Of a stretch of DNA of 64,000 nt, positions 47,819-55,607 are shown one piece after another. The position numbers and the translations under genes were made by a program. Position 1 is the stretch's first letter, and every line of letters starts with the position of its first letter. The notes below the pieces were generated by a model. That model ran no database searches. It saw nothing but the letters and a program-made list of their open reading frames with translations, and was not told the DNA's origin. Source of the stretch: JAVVHH01 sp964657565 (GTDB lineage: Bacteria; Pseudomonadota; Alphaproteobacteria; Acetobacterales; Acetobacteraceae); the NCBI GenBank assembly GCA_964657565.1, contig CAZZVQ010000010.1, forward strand, positions 12,999 to 76,998. Direction: 5' to 3'.

Positions 47819-48511
47819 CTACTCCGTATCGAGCGCATACCCCGCCGCACGCACGGTCCGCACGACGTCGAGTTCGCCCTCGCCGTTGATGCTCTTGCGC
47901 AGCCGGCGGATGTGCACGTCCACCGTGCGCGGCTCGACATGGATGTCGCGCCCCCACACCGCGTTCAGCAGCTCCTCGCGGGCAAAGACCCGGCGCGGGT
48001 GCTGCATCAGGAACTCCAGCAGCCGATACTCGGTCGGCCCCAGGTGCAGCGCGCGCCCGTTGCGCTGCACCCGGTGGGCCGACTGGTCCATGACGATGTC
48101 GTGGAACTCGAGCTGCCCGCGCGAGGAGGGCGGTCCGGCCCGGCGCAGCAGCGCCCGCATCCGCGCCAGCAATGCGTCCATGCTGAACGGCTTGGTGATG
48201 TAGTCATCCGCCCCGGTGTTCAGCCCGCGCACCGCGTCCTGGTCCTCGGACCGCGCCGTCACCATGATCACCGGCAGGTCGCGCGTCGCGGGCCGCCGGC
48301 GGATTTGCCGGCACACCTCGATCCCGGACATCACCGGCAGCATCCAATCGAGCAGCACGATGTCGGGCGGCGATTCGGCGATCCGCGCGATCGCCTCCTG
48401 CCCATCGACCGCCTCTTCGACGTCGAAGCCCTGCTTCTCGAGGTTGTAACGCAGCATCGCGACCAGGGAGGCTTCGTCCTCGACGACCAGGACCATCGGC
48501 TTCTGCATCAT
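47819..48511 (-). CDS. phoB: Phosphate regulon response regulator PhoB
   Basis: The protein is 230 residues. The receiver domain has VLVVEDEASLV, VLLDWMLPVMSGIEV (phospho-acceptor Asp) and YITKPFS. The winged helix of the OmpR class is LHLGPTEYRLLEFLMQHPRR then TVDVHIRRLRKSI. The combination LDWMLP with its place behind phoU identifies PhoB. It binds Pho boxes such as the one before pstS. The start overlaps the phoU stop. No phoR kinase gene is in the window. Confidence 0.94.
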   Translation of the reverse strand: MMQKPMVLVVEDEASLVAMLRYNLEKQGFDVEEAVDGQEAIARIAESPPDIVLLDWMLPVMSGIEVCRQIRRRPATRDLPVIMVTARSEDQDAVRGLNTGADDYITKPFSMDALLARMRALLRRAGPPSSRGQLEFHDIVMDQSAHRVQRNGRALHLGPTEYRLLEFLMQHPRRVFAREELLNAVWGRDIHVEPRTVDVHIRRLRKSINGEGELDVVRTVRAAGYALDTE

Positions 48512-49233
48512 GCGGCGCCTTGCGGCCGCACGACCGCGTAGGCGGCGCTATCGGTCCCCTTCGGCCGCTCGTCGTCCAACGAGACGCCGGTGGCGGCGTA
48601 GTGCACCGTCTCGGCGATGTTGGTCGCGTGGTCGCCGATGCGCTCGATGTTCTTGGCGATGAACAGCAGGTGGGTGCAGGGCGTGATGTTGCGCGGATCC
48701 TCCATCATGTAGGTGACCAGCTCGCGGAAGATCGAGTTGTAGAGGTCGTCGATCGCTTGGTCCGACTGCCAGACCTGGACCGCCTTGGCCGCGTCGTTCT
48801 CGCCGACCGCGTCGATCACCAGGCGCAGGTTCTCCTGCGCGAGCCGGGCCATGGTGGCCAGGCCGGTCAGGCTGAACGGCAGGGTGAACTGGCCGAGCAC
48901 GATGCTGCGCTTGGCGACGTTCTTGGCGTAGTCGCCGATCCGCTCGAGCTGGGCCGAGATCTTCAGCCCGGCCACGATCTGCCGCAGGTCGCTCGCCATC
49001 GGCTGGCGCAGCGCCAGCAGCCGGATGACCGCCGCCTCGATCTGCCGTTCGAGAGCGTCGACGGCGGCGTCCTGCTGGACCGCCCGGGTCGCGATGTCGG
49101 GGTCCAGGCCGACGATGGCCTGGGTCGCCAGGGCGACCTGGTTCTCGACGATGCCGCCCATCTCGGTGAGCATGTCGCGCAGGCGGTCGAGCTCCTGGGT
49201 GAAGCTTTTGACGATATGCGGCATCTCGGACAT
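48508..49233 (-). CDS. phoU: Phosphate signalling protein PhoU
   Basis: The protein is 241 residues from ATG 49233, with GGAGGGAAC upstream. There are two three-helix PhoU repeats, each with the metal-binding pattern: LKISAQLERIGDYAKNVAKR and FIAKNIERIGDHATNIAETV. It couples the state of the PstSCAB importer to PhoR and restrains uptake. It sits between pstB and phoB, its normal place. Confidence 0.95.
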   Translation of the reverse strand: MSEMPHIVKSFTQELDRLRDMLTEMGGIVENQVALATQAIVGLDPDIATRAVQQDAAVDALERQIEAAVIRLLALRQPMASDLRQIVAGLKISAQLERIGDYAKNVAKRSIVLGQFTLPFSLTGLATMARLAQENLRLVIDAVGENDAAKAVQVWQSDQAIDDLYNSIFRELVTYMMEDPRNITPCTHLLFIAKNIERIGDHATNIAETVHYAATGVSLDDERPKGTDSAAYAVVRPQGAA

Positions 49234-49250
49234 GGCCCTGTTCCCTCCGC

Positions 49251-50093
49251 TCAGCCGAATCGGCCGGTGATGTATTCCTGGGTCTTCTTCTGCTTCGGCG
49301 TGGTGAACATCTGCCCCGCCGGCGCGACCTCGATCAGTTCGCCGAGATAGAAGAACGCCACCTGGTCGGCGCAGCGCGCGGCCTGCTGCATGTTGTGGGT
49401 GACGATGGCGATGGTGAACTCGCTCTTCAGCTCGTCGATCAGCTCCTCGACCTTGAGCGTGCTGATCGGGTCGAGCGCCGAGGTGGGCTCGTCGAGCAGG
49501 ATCACTTCCGGCCGGGTCGCGATGGTGCGCGCGATGCAGAGCCGCTGCTGCTGGCCGCCGGACATGCCGGTGGCCGAGCTGGTCAGCCGGTCCTTGACTT
49601 CGGTCCATAGCGCCGCCCGCGTCAACGACCACTCGACCCGCTCGTCCATCTGCGACCGGCTCAGCTTCTCGTGCAGGCGCACCCCGAAGGCGATGTTGTC
49701 GTAGATCGACATCGGGAACGGTGTCGGCTTCTGGAACACCATGCCGATGCGGCTGCGCAGATCGTTGACGTCGACATCGGAGGCCAGGATGTTCTGACCG
49801 TCCAACAGCACCTCGCCCTCGGCGCGCTGGTTCGGATACAGGTCGTACATCCGGTTCAGGCAGCGCAGCAGCGTCGACTTGCCGCAACCGCTGGGGCCGA
49901 TCATGCCGGTCACCTGCTTTTCCGGCAGGTCCAGGTTGATCTCCTTCAACGCCTTGTTGCTGCCGTAGAAGAAGCTGAGATTCTTGATCGCCAGCCGTGG
50001 CGTCGCGATCGCGGCGCTCGAGCGAGCCGCCATCATGGTCATCGCGCCAGCACCGGCCGCTGTTTCGGTCGCCTCTTTGTCAATCACGGGCAT
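49251..50093 (-). CDS. pstB: Phosphate ABC importer ATPase PstB
   Basis: The protein is 280 residues from ATG 50093. GPSGCGKSTLLRCLNRM, MVFQKPTPFPMSIYDNIAFG, MSGGQQQRLCIARTIA, ILLDEPTSALDPIST and THNMQQAARCADQVAFFYLG are PstB-specific. The N-terminal ~30 residues before the ABC domain are variable. It lies three bases from pstA. Confidence 0.96.
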   Translation of the reverse strand: MPVIDKEATETAAGAGAMTMMAARSSAAIATPRLAIKNLSFFYGSNKALKEINLDLPEKQVTGMIGPSGCGKSTLLRCLNRMYDLYPNQRAEGEVLLDGQNILASDVDVNDLRSRIGMVFQKPTPFPMSIYDNIAFGVRLHEKLSRSQMDERVEWSLTRAALWTEVKDRLTSSATGMSGGQQQRLCIARTIATRPEVILLDEPTSALDPISTLKVEELIDELKSEFTIAIVTHNMQQAARCADQVAFFYLGELIEVAPAGQMFTTPKQKKTQEYITGRFG

Positions 50094-50095
50094 CC

Positions 50096-50980
50096 TCAAT
50101 TCCTTTTCCGCAGCGCGAACCGCGCCACGATATTCAATGCCAAGACGCCGATCGTGATGATCAACGCCCCGACCCAGGCCAGTTGCACCCAATCCTCATA
50201 CGCCGACCCGGCATATTGATAGATCGTCACCGGCAGGCTGCTCATCGGGCGCGACATGTCGAGCGACCAGTTCAGGTTGCCCAGCGAGGTGAACAGCAGC
50301 GGCGCCGTCTCCCCGGCGATCCGCGCGATCGCCAGCAGCACGCCGGTCATGATCCCGTCCAGTGCCGCACGGTAGCAGACGAACACGATCGTCTTCCACT
50401 TCGGTGCACCCAACGCCATCGCCGCCTCGCGCAGCGCCGTCGGGATCAGCCGCAGCATGTCCTCCGTCGTCCGCACCACGATCGGGATGACGATCACCGC
50501 CAGGGCCATCGCGCCGGCCCAGCCGGAGAACCCGCCGAACGGGCTGACCAGGATCTCATAGACGAACAGACCGATCAGGATGCTCGGGGCCGACAGCAGG
50601 ATGTCCGACACGAACCGCACCACGTCGCCGAACTTCGACCCGGCGGCGTATTCCGACAGGTAGGTGCCCACCATCAGGCCGATCGGCGTGCCGATCAGCG
50701 TGCCCAGCGCGGTCTGGATGATGCTGCCGACGATGGCGTTCAACAATCCGCCGCCGGAGCCCGGCGGCAGCGTGATGTGGGTGAACACCCCCAGGGACAA
50801 TCCTTTGTAGCCGAGCATCACCAGCGTCACTAGGATCGAGGCCAGGAAGAACAGCCCGACCCCCGCCGCGACCCAGCACAGCGCGCGGACCACCCGGTCC
50901 GACAGCCGCCGCCGGCGACCCAGCGCGCGCGCCACCTTGTCGTCGCGGGCGACGCGACCGGCGGACAGCGTCGCGCTCAT
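50096..50980 (-). CDS. pstA: Phosphate ABC importer permease PstA
   Basis: The protein is 294 residues with six helices. GGLLNAIVGSIIQTALGTLI and PIGLMVGTYLSEYA open the BPD_transp_1 domain. The coupling loop is REAAMALGAPKWKTIVFV, and IARIAGETAPLLFTSLGN is the PstA hallmark. ATG overlaps the pstC stop. Confidence 0.95.
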   Translation of the reverse strand: MSATLSAGRVARDDKVARALGRRRRLSDRVVRALCWVAAGVGLFFLASILVTLVMLGYKGLSLGVFTHITLPPGSGGGLLNAIVGSIIQTALGTLIGTPIGLMVGTYLSEYAAGSKFGDVVRFVSDILLSAPSILIGLFVYEILVSPFGGFSGWAGAMALAVIVIPIVVRTTEDMLRLIPTALREAAMALGAPKWKTIVFVCYRAALDGIMTGVLLAIARIAGETAPLLFTSLGNLNWSLDMSRPMSSLPVTIYQYAGSAYEDWVQLAWVGALIITIGVLALNIVARFALRKRN

Positions 50981-51954
50981 GTCCGCACTCCGGGCCGCAG
51001 CAAGAGCCGCGACAGCGCCAGCACGATGAACGAGATGACGAACAGGATGAACCCGAGCGCCAGCAGCGACGACAGCTTCAGGCTGCCGGCCGGGCTCTCG
51101 GGGAACACGAGCGCCACGATCGAGGCGATGGTGTTGCCGGGCCCGAACAGGCTGGGCGTGATCCGGTTGGCGTTGCCGATCACGAAGGTGACGGCCATGG
51201 TCTCGCCCAGCGCCCGCCCGAGCCCGAGCATGATGCCGCCCACCACCGAGCTCCTCGTATAGGGCAGCACGATGGAGCGGATGACCTCCCAGGTCGTCGA
51301 GCCCAGCCCGTAGGCACTTTCTTTATAGACGGCCGGCACCGTCATGAAGACGTCGCGCATGGTCGCCGCGATGAACGGGATGATCATGATCGCCAGCACC
51401 ACCGAGGCGGTGAAGATGCCGGTGCCGAACGGGGCGCCGGAGAAGAGGTTGCCGATCACCGGCAGGTCGCCGAGATTGTCGATCAGCGGCGGCTCGATGT
51501 AGGTCGCCATGAACGGCACCAGCACGGCAAAACCCCACATGCCGTAGATGATCGACGGCACCGCGGCCAGCAGTTCGACGGCCGTGCCGACCGGGCGGCG
51601 CAGCCAGGCGGGGGCGAGTTCGGTCAGGAACACGGCGATGCCGAACGAGATCGGCACCGCGAGGATCAACGCGATGACCGAGGTGATCAGCGTGCCATAG
51701 ATCGCGACCGCGCCGCCGTAGGTGTCTTGGACGGGGTCCCAGTCGGTGTTGACCAGGAAATGCGCACCGAACTCGCGGAAAGCGGGGAGTCCGCCCAAGA
51801 AGAGCGTGACGATGATGGCGCCCAGGAGCACCAGCACGAGTAGTCCTGATCCCCTTGCAACGAGGGCGAAGACGGCGTCGCCGGTGCTGGCACCGCGTTT
51901 CGGCCGTTGCGGGATGGGTTTTGATGCTGGAGCGGCAGCGAGGACCTCTGACAC
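50977..51954 (-). CDS. pstC: Phosphate ABC importer permease PstC
   Basis: 325 residues from GTG 51954, which has TTTAGGA six bases upstream. A GTG at 51981 lies in the R1 repeat and is unlikely to be used. Six helices; VELLAAVPSIIYGMWGFAVL and GLGRALGETMAVTFVIGNA are PstC signatures. An 86-base R1 repeat separates it from pstS. Confidence 0.95.
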   Translation of the reverse strand: MSEVLAAAPASKPIPQRPKRGASTGDAVFALVARGSGLLVLVLLGAIIVTLFLGGLPAFREFGAHFLVNTDWDPVQDTYGGAVAIYGTLITSVIALILAVPISFGIAVFLTELAPAWLRRPVGTAVELLAAVPSIIYGMWGFAVLVPFMATYIEPPLIDNLGDLPVIGNLFSGAPFGTGIFTASVVLAIMIIPFIAATMRDVFMTVPAVYKESAYGLGSTTWEVIRSIVLPYTRSSVVGGIMLGLGRALGETMAVTFVIGNANRITPSLFGPGNTIASIVALVFPESPAGSLKLSSLLALGFILFVISFIVLALSRLLLRPGVRT

Positions 51955-51976
51955 AATTGTTCCTAAAAAGAGAGCC

Positions 51977-52062
51977 GTCACCCCCGGACTTGATCCGGGG
52001 GCCCACCGCGACCCAAGCGCGGGCCCGGTGGCCTGGGTCCCCGGGTCAAGCCCGGGGATGAC
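51977..52062. repeat. R1 palindromic repeat, copy 4, between pstS and pstC
   Basis: Bounded by GTCA and TGAC, with CCCCCGGACTTGATCCGGGG and CCCCGGGTCAAGCCCGGGG inside. Located just behind the binding-protein gene in the pst operon, it may shield pstS mRNA and lower expression of pstCAB. Confidence 0.88.
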
Positions 52063-52071
52063 GGAACGTTC

Positions 52072-53091
52072 TTACTTGTAGGCGAGCTGTTGTTTCCACG
52101 TGGCGCGGACCATGTCCTTCACTGCGGCGGGAAGCGGGACGTATTCGAGCTGGGTCGCGATCGCGTCGCCGTTCTCGTAGTCCCAGTTGACCCATTTCAG
52201 CACGAGCTGCTCGCGGGCCGGGTCCTTGGGGTCCTTGGGCAGCAGCAGGAACGTCGCCGACACGATGGGCCAGCTGGTCTTGCCGGGCTGGTCGATCAGG
52301 CTGACGGCGTAGTCGGAGGCGTCTTTCCAGTTCGCGTTCGACGCCGCGGCCTGGAAGGCCGCCATGGTCGGCTTGACGAACTCGCCGTCCTTGTTCTTCA
52401 GCTCGGTGGTGGTCAGGTGGTTCTGGCTGGCGAAGGCGTTCTCGACGTAGCCGATGCCGCCGCGGACCTGCTTGACGCTGCCGGCGACGCCGTCATTGCC
52501 GCGCGCGCCGTTGCCGACCGGCCATTTGACGCTGGTGCTGGCGCCGACGCTCGCCTTCCAGCTCGCGCTGGCCGATGACAGGTAGCTGGTGAACACGTAC
52601 GACGTGCCCGAGGCGTCCGCGCGATAGACCGGCGCGATCGCGATGCTGGGCAGCTTGAGGCCCGGGTTCAGCGCTTCGATCTTGGCGTCGTTCCATTTAG
52701 AGATCTTGCCTTCGTAGATCTCGGCCAGCACGTCGCCGGTGAGCTTCAGCTGGTCGGCCTCGATCCCCGGCAGGTTCACGATCGGCACCACGGCGCCCAT
52801 TACCATCGGGAACTGCACCAGGTTGCTCGAGGCCAGCTTGGCCGCGTCGACCGGGGCGTCGGAGGCGCCGAAATCGACCGTGCGGTTCATGATCTGGTTC
52901 TGACCGCCACCGGAGCCGATCGCCTGGTAGTTCAACTCGACGCCGAGGGCCGCCTTCGCCGCCTCGCCCCACTTGGTGTAGACCGGGGCCGGGAAGGTCG
53001 CGCCGGCGCCGGTGATCTGCTGGGCCGCCGCCGGCAGGGCGAGCGCGCAGGTGAGCGCGGCCGACGCCAGCAACATGGTCGTAAATCTCAT
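52072..53091 (-). CDS. pstS: Phosphate-binding periplasmic protein PstS
   Basis: The protein is 339 residues from ATG 53091, with GAGGAAT upstream. MRFTTMLLASAALTCALALP ending AAAQQ is the signal peptide. ITGAGATFPAPVYTKWGEAA, YQAIGSGGGQNQIMNRTVDF and GASDAPVD are the phosphate-site segments, and DASGTSYVFTSYLS completes the pocket. It is the first gene of the pst operon, behind a Pho box. Confidence 0.96.
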   Translation of the reverse strand: MRFTTMLLASAALTCALALPAAAQQITGAGATFPAPVYTKWGEAAKAALGVELNYQAIGSGGGQNQIMNRTVDFGASDAPVDAAKLASSNLVQFPMVMGAVVPIVNLPGIEADQLKLTGDVLAEIYEGKISKWNDAKIEALNPGLKLPSIAIAPVYRADASGTSYVFTSYLSSASASWKASVGASTSVKWPVGNGARGNDGVAGSVKQVRGGIGYVENAFASQNHLTTTELKNKDGEFVKPTMAAFQAAASNANWKDASDYAVSLIDQPGKTSWPIVSATFLLLPKDPKDPAREQLVLKWVNWDYENGDAIATQLEYVPLPAAVKDMVRATWKQQLAYK

Positions 53092-53195
53092 ACTGGATTC
53101 CTCGTTGAGGTAGTCGCGCCGGATTCGGGTGATCGCGCCGGCGGTCCGTTGCGGCGGGTTTTGGCAGTGTTGGGAGGCAGTCATATTGCAATTCG

Positions 53196-53213
53196 ATGAC
53201 AGTTTGATGACAG
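53196..53213 (-). promoter_or_regulatory. pstS: Pho box upstream of pstS
   Basis: On the minus strand CTGTCATCAAACTGTCAT gives two perfect 7-base half-sites with an 11-base period, the PhoB consensus. TATGAC ten bases downstream can serve as the -10. It lies about 105 bases before the pstS start and could also act on the divergent MFS gene. Confidence 0.88.
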
Positions 53214-53287
53214 CGTCGGCGGATCACCCTGCAATCGAGACAAGTTCATCAACCTTTACGGTTCCCATGCGATTACCAAGCGCGACC

Positions 53288-54739
53288 ATGCCCGACACCA
53301 CTGAACGCCGCCCGCTCGTCATGATCGCCGTTATGGCGGCCATGTTCATGGTCGCCATCGAAGCGACCATCGTCTCGACCGCCATGCCGCAGATCGCCGC
53401 CCAGCTCGGCAATTTGCGCCTCTACGCCTGGGTGTTCTCCGCCTTCCTGCTCGCGCAGACGGCGACCACGATCGTGTTCGGCAAGCTGGCCGACATGTTC
53501 GGGCGCAAGCCGGTGCTGCTGGTCGGCATCGCGATCTTCCTGGTCGGATCGCTCCTGTGCGGCTTGGCCACGTCGATGCCCGTGCTGATCGGCTTCCGCC
53601 TGCTCCAGGGCGCGGGCGCCGGCGCGATCCAGCCGATCGCGCTGACCATCGTCGGCGACCTCTACCCGGCGCATGAGCGCGGCCGGGTGCAAGGATACCT
53701 CTCGAGCGTTTGGGGCATCTCCTCCGTGCTCGGCCCGCTCGCCGGCGGGCTCATCACCCAGCATCTGAACTGGGCCTGGGTGTTCTGGATCAATGTTCCG
53801 GTCGGCCTGATCGCGTCGGCGCTGTTCATCAGCTTCCTCAAGGAGAATGTGGCCAAGACCGAGCGCCGGGTCGACGTGATGGGCGCGGTGCTGTTCACCA
53901 CGTCGATCGCCGCACTGATGACGGCGCTGACCGAGATCGGCACCGCACCGCGCAACGTCGCCATCGCGCTGGCCGTGTTCGGCGTCAGCGCGGCGCTGTT
54001 CGTCGCGCAGGAGCGGCGCGTGTCCGACCCGATGCTGGCCTTCGCGCTGTGGAGCCGGCGCCCGATCGCGTCGGCCAACGCGGCCACGCTCCTGTCCGGC
54101 ATGGCGCTGATCGGCCTCAGCGCGTTCCTGCCGATGTATGTGCAGGGCGTGCTCGGCCGCACCGCGCTGGTCGCTGGCTTCACGCTGACGGCGATGTCGT
54201 TCGGCTGGCCGGTCGGCGCCATGCTGGCGACGAAGCGCCTGTTCCCGGTGATCGGCCTGCGCGGCACCATGCTGGCCGGCGCCCTGCTGCTGCCGATCGG
54301 TTCCGGGCTGATGCTGTTCCTGGCGCCGGGGCTATCGCCGCTGATCGCGGGCGCCGGGTCGCTGGTGATGGGGGTGGGTATGGGGTTCCTCAGCACGTCG
54401 GCCATCGTGCTGATCCAGGGCAGCGTCGGCTGGGACGAGCGCGGCGCGGCCACGGCGTCGAACATCTTCGCGCGCAACCTTGGCAGTACCTTCGGCGCCA
54501 CTCTGCTCGGCGGCGTGCTGAATGCCAGCCTGGCCGGCAACGCGGGCGGGGCGATCAGCTACACCCAGATCCGCAGCCTGCTCGAGCGCCCCGGGGAGGC
54601 GCTGGCCGACCCACTGGTCCAGGCCGCGCTCGGCCACGCGCTGCATTTGACGTTCTGGGCGATGTTCGTCCTCACCCTCGCCGGCCTGGCCGCGGTCACG
54701 ATCGTCCCCCGCACCGCGATCCGCCAGCCAGCGCAGTAG
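53288..54739 (+). CDS. DHA2-family MFS drug efflux transporter
   Basis: 483 residues from ATG 53288; an ATG at 53267 is also possible. About 14 helices. FMVAIEATIVSTAMPQIAAQ is the DHA2 (QacA/EmrB-type) motif D1, LADMFGRKPVLLVG is motif A, and GFRLLQGAGAGAIQPI with WGISSVLGPLAGGLI is motif C. It exports hydrophobic or cationic compounds against protons; the substrate is unknown. It shares a 196-base divergent region with pstS, including the Pho box. Confidence 0.88.
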   Translation: MPDTTERRPLVMIAVMAAMFMVAIEATIVSTAMPQIAAQLGNLRLYAWVFSAFLLAQTATTIVFGKLADMFGRKPVLLVGIAIFLVGSLLCGLATSMPVLIGFRLLQGAGAGAIQPIALTIVGDLYPAHERGRVQGYLSSVWGISSVLGPLAGGLITQHLNWAWVFWINVPVGLIASALFISFLKENVAKTERRVDVMGAVLFTTSIAALMTALTEIGTAPRNVAIALAVFGVSAALFVAQERRVSDPMLAFALWSRRPIASANAATLLSGMALIGLSAFLPMYVQGVLGRTALVAGFTLTAMSFGWPVGAMLATKRLFPVIGLRGTMLAGALLLPIGSGLMLFLAPGLSPLIAGAGSLVMGVGMGFLSTSAIVLIQGSVGWDERGAATASNIFARNLGSTFGATLLGGVLNASLAGNAGGAISYTQIRSLLERPGEALADPLVQAALGHALHLTFWAMFVLTLAGLAAVTIVPRTAIRQPAQ

Positions 54740-54746
54740 CGATCGG

Positions 54747-55586
54747 TTAGAAGCCGTACAGCTGCATCGCGTTTTCGCTCATGACCCGGTCGGCGGTCGG
54801 ACGGTCGCCCAACGCTTGCCGGAATGCGTGGACCAGCGCGGCGTAGTCGAGCGGCCGGTACTCGGCAGGCAGCGCGGCGCCATGCTGATCCTCATGCGCC
54901 GGCGTATGGGGCCAGTCGCTGCCCCAGACGCACCGCGTGGGCGCCGCCTGCAGCAAGGCCGCGAGCCAGAACGGGTCCGGGGTGATGCCGAGCGCATCCC
55001 CCGTCGAGCGATAGGGCGCCGATAGCTTCACCCACACATGCGGCCGCCGCACCAGCGCGAGCAGCGCCTGCCCGGCCTCGCTGTCCGGCCGCTGCAGCCC
55101 CGGCAGGCCGTAATGGTCGATGACGACCGGCACCTCGGCCTGCCCCAGCAGGTCTGCCGCCTCGATCAGCACCGGCAGGTCGGCGATCACCTGCACATGC
55201 CCTCGCATGCGCTTGGCCAACGTAGCAGTCGCCGCGAAGCGCTGCGCCAGGCCCTCGCCCGCCCCCGCCTTGCTGTAGAGATTGATCCGCAGGCCCCTTA
55301 TGCCCGAGGCGGCGAGCCGCAGCGCGTCGCCCTCCCCGGTGGTCTCCGGATCCAGCACCGCGACGCCCGCGCCCCGCGGCCCCAGCGCCGCCAGCGTATC
55401 GAGCAGCAGCGTGTTGTCGGTGCCGTAAAAGCTGGGCTGCACGATCACGAAGCGCGTCACCCCGACCGGGCTGCCGAGCGCCTCCAGCTGCGCCAGCGTC
55501 GCGACCGGCGGTGTGTAGCGCCGATCCGGGACCAGCTTATAGCGGACCGGGTCGCCCACCACATGAACATGGGTATCGATGATCAT
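54747..55586 (-). CDS. Amidohydrolase-2 family metal-dependent hydrolase
   Basis: The protein is 279 residues. MIIDTHVHVVGD provides the HxH pair, VPVVIDHYGLPG a third His and CVWGSDWPHTPAHED the catalytic Asp, as in 2-pyrone-4,6-dicarboxylate lactonase and related TIM-barrel hydrolases. It follows aspS by 21 bases on the same strand, so it may be co-transcribed with it. The substrate is unknown, perhaps a lactone or dicarboxylic acid. Confidence 0.82.
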   Translation of the reverse strand: MIIDTHVHVVGDPVRYKLVPDRRYTPPVATLAQLEALGSPVGVTRFVIVQPSFYGTDNTLLLDTLAALGPRGAGVAVLDPETTGEGDALRLAASGIRGLRINLYSKAGAGEGLAQRFAATATLAKRMRGHVQVIADLPVLIEAADLLGQAEVPVVIDHYGLPGLQRPDSEAGQALLALVRRPHVWVKLSAPYRSTGDALGITPDPFWLAALLQAAPTRCVWGSDWPHTPAHEDQHGAALPAEYRPLDYAALVHAFRQALGDRPTADRVMSENAMQLYGF

Positions 55587-55607
55587 CAGCGCAGCCCCGC
55601 CAACGGG

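Noticed and set aside
51979..51981. GTG inside the R1 repeat as the pstC start
   Set aside because: The GTG at 51954 has a good ribosome site, and the extra residues would be encoded partly by the repeat.
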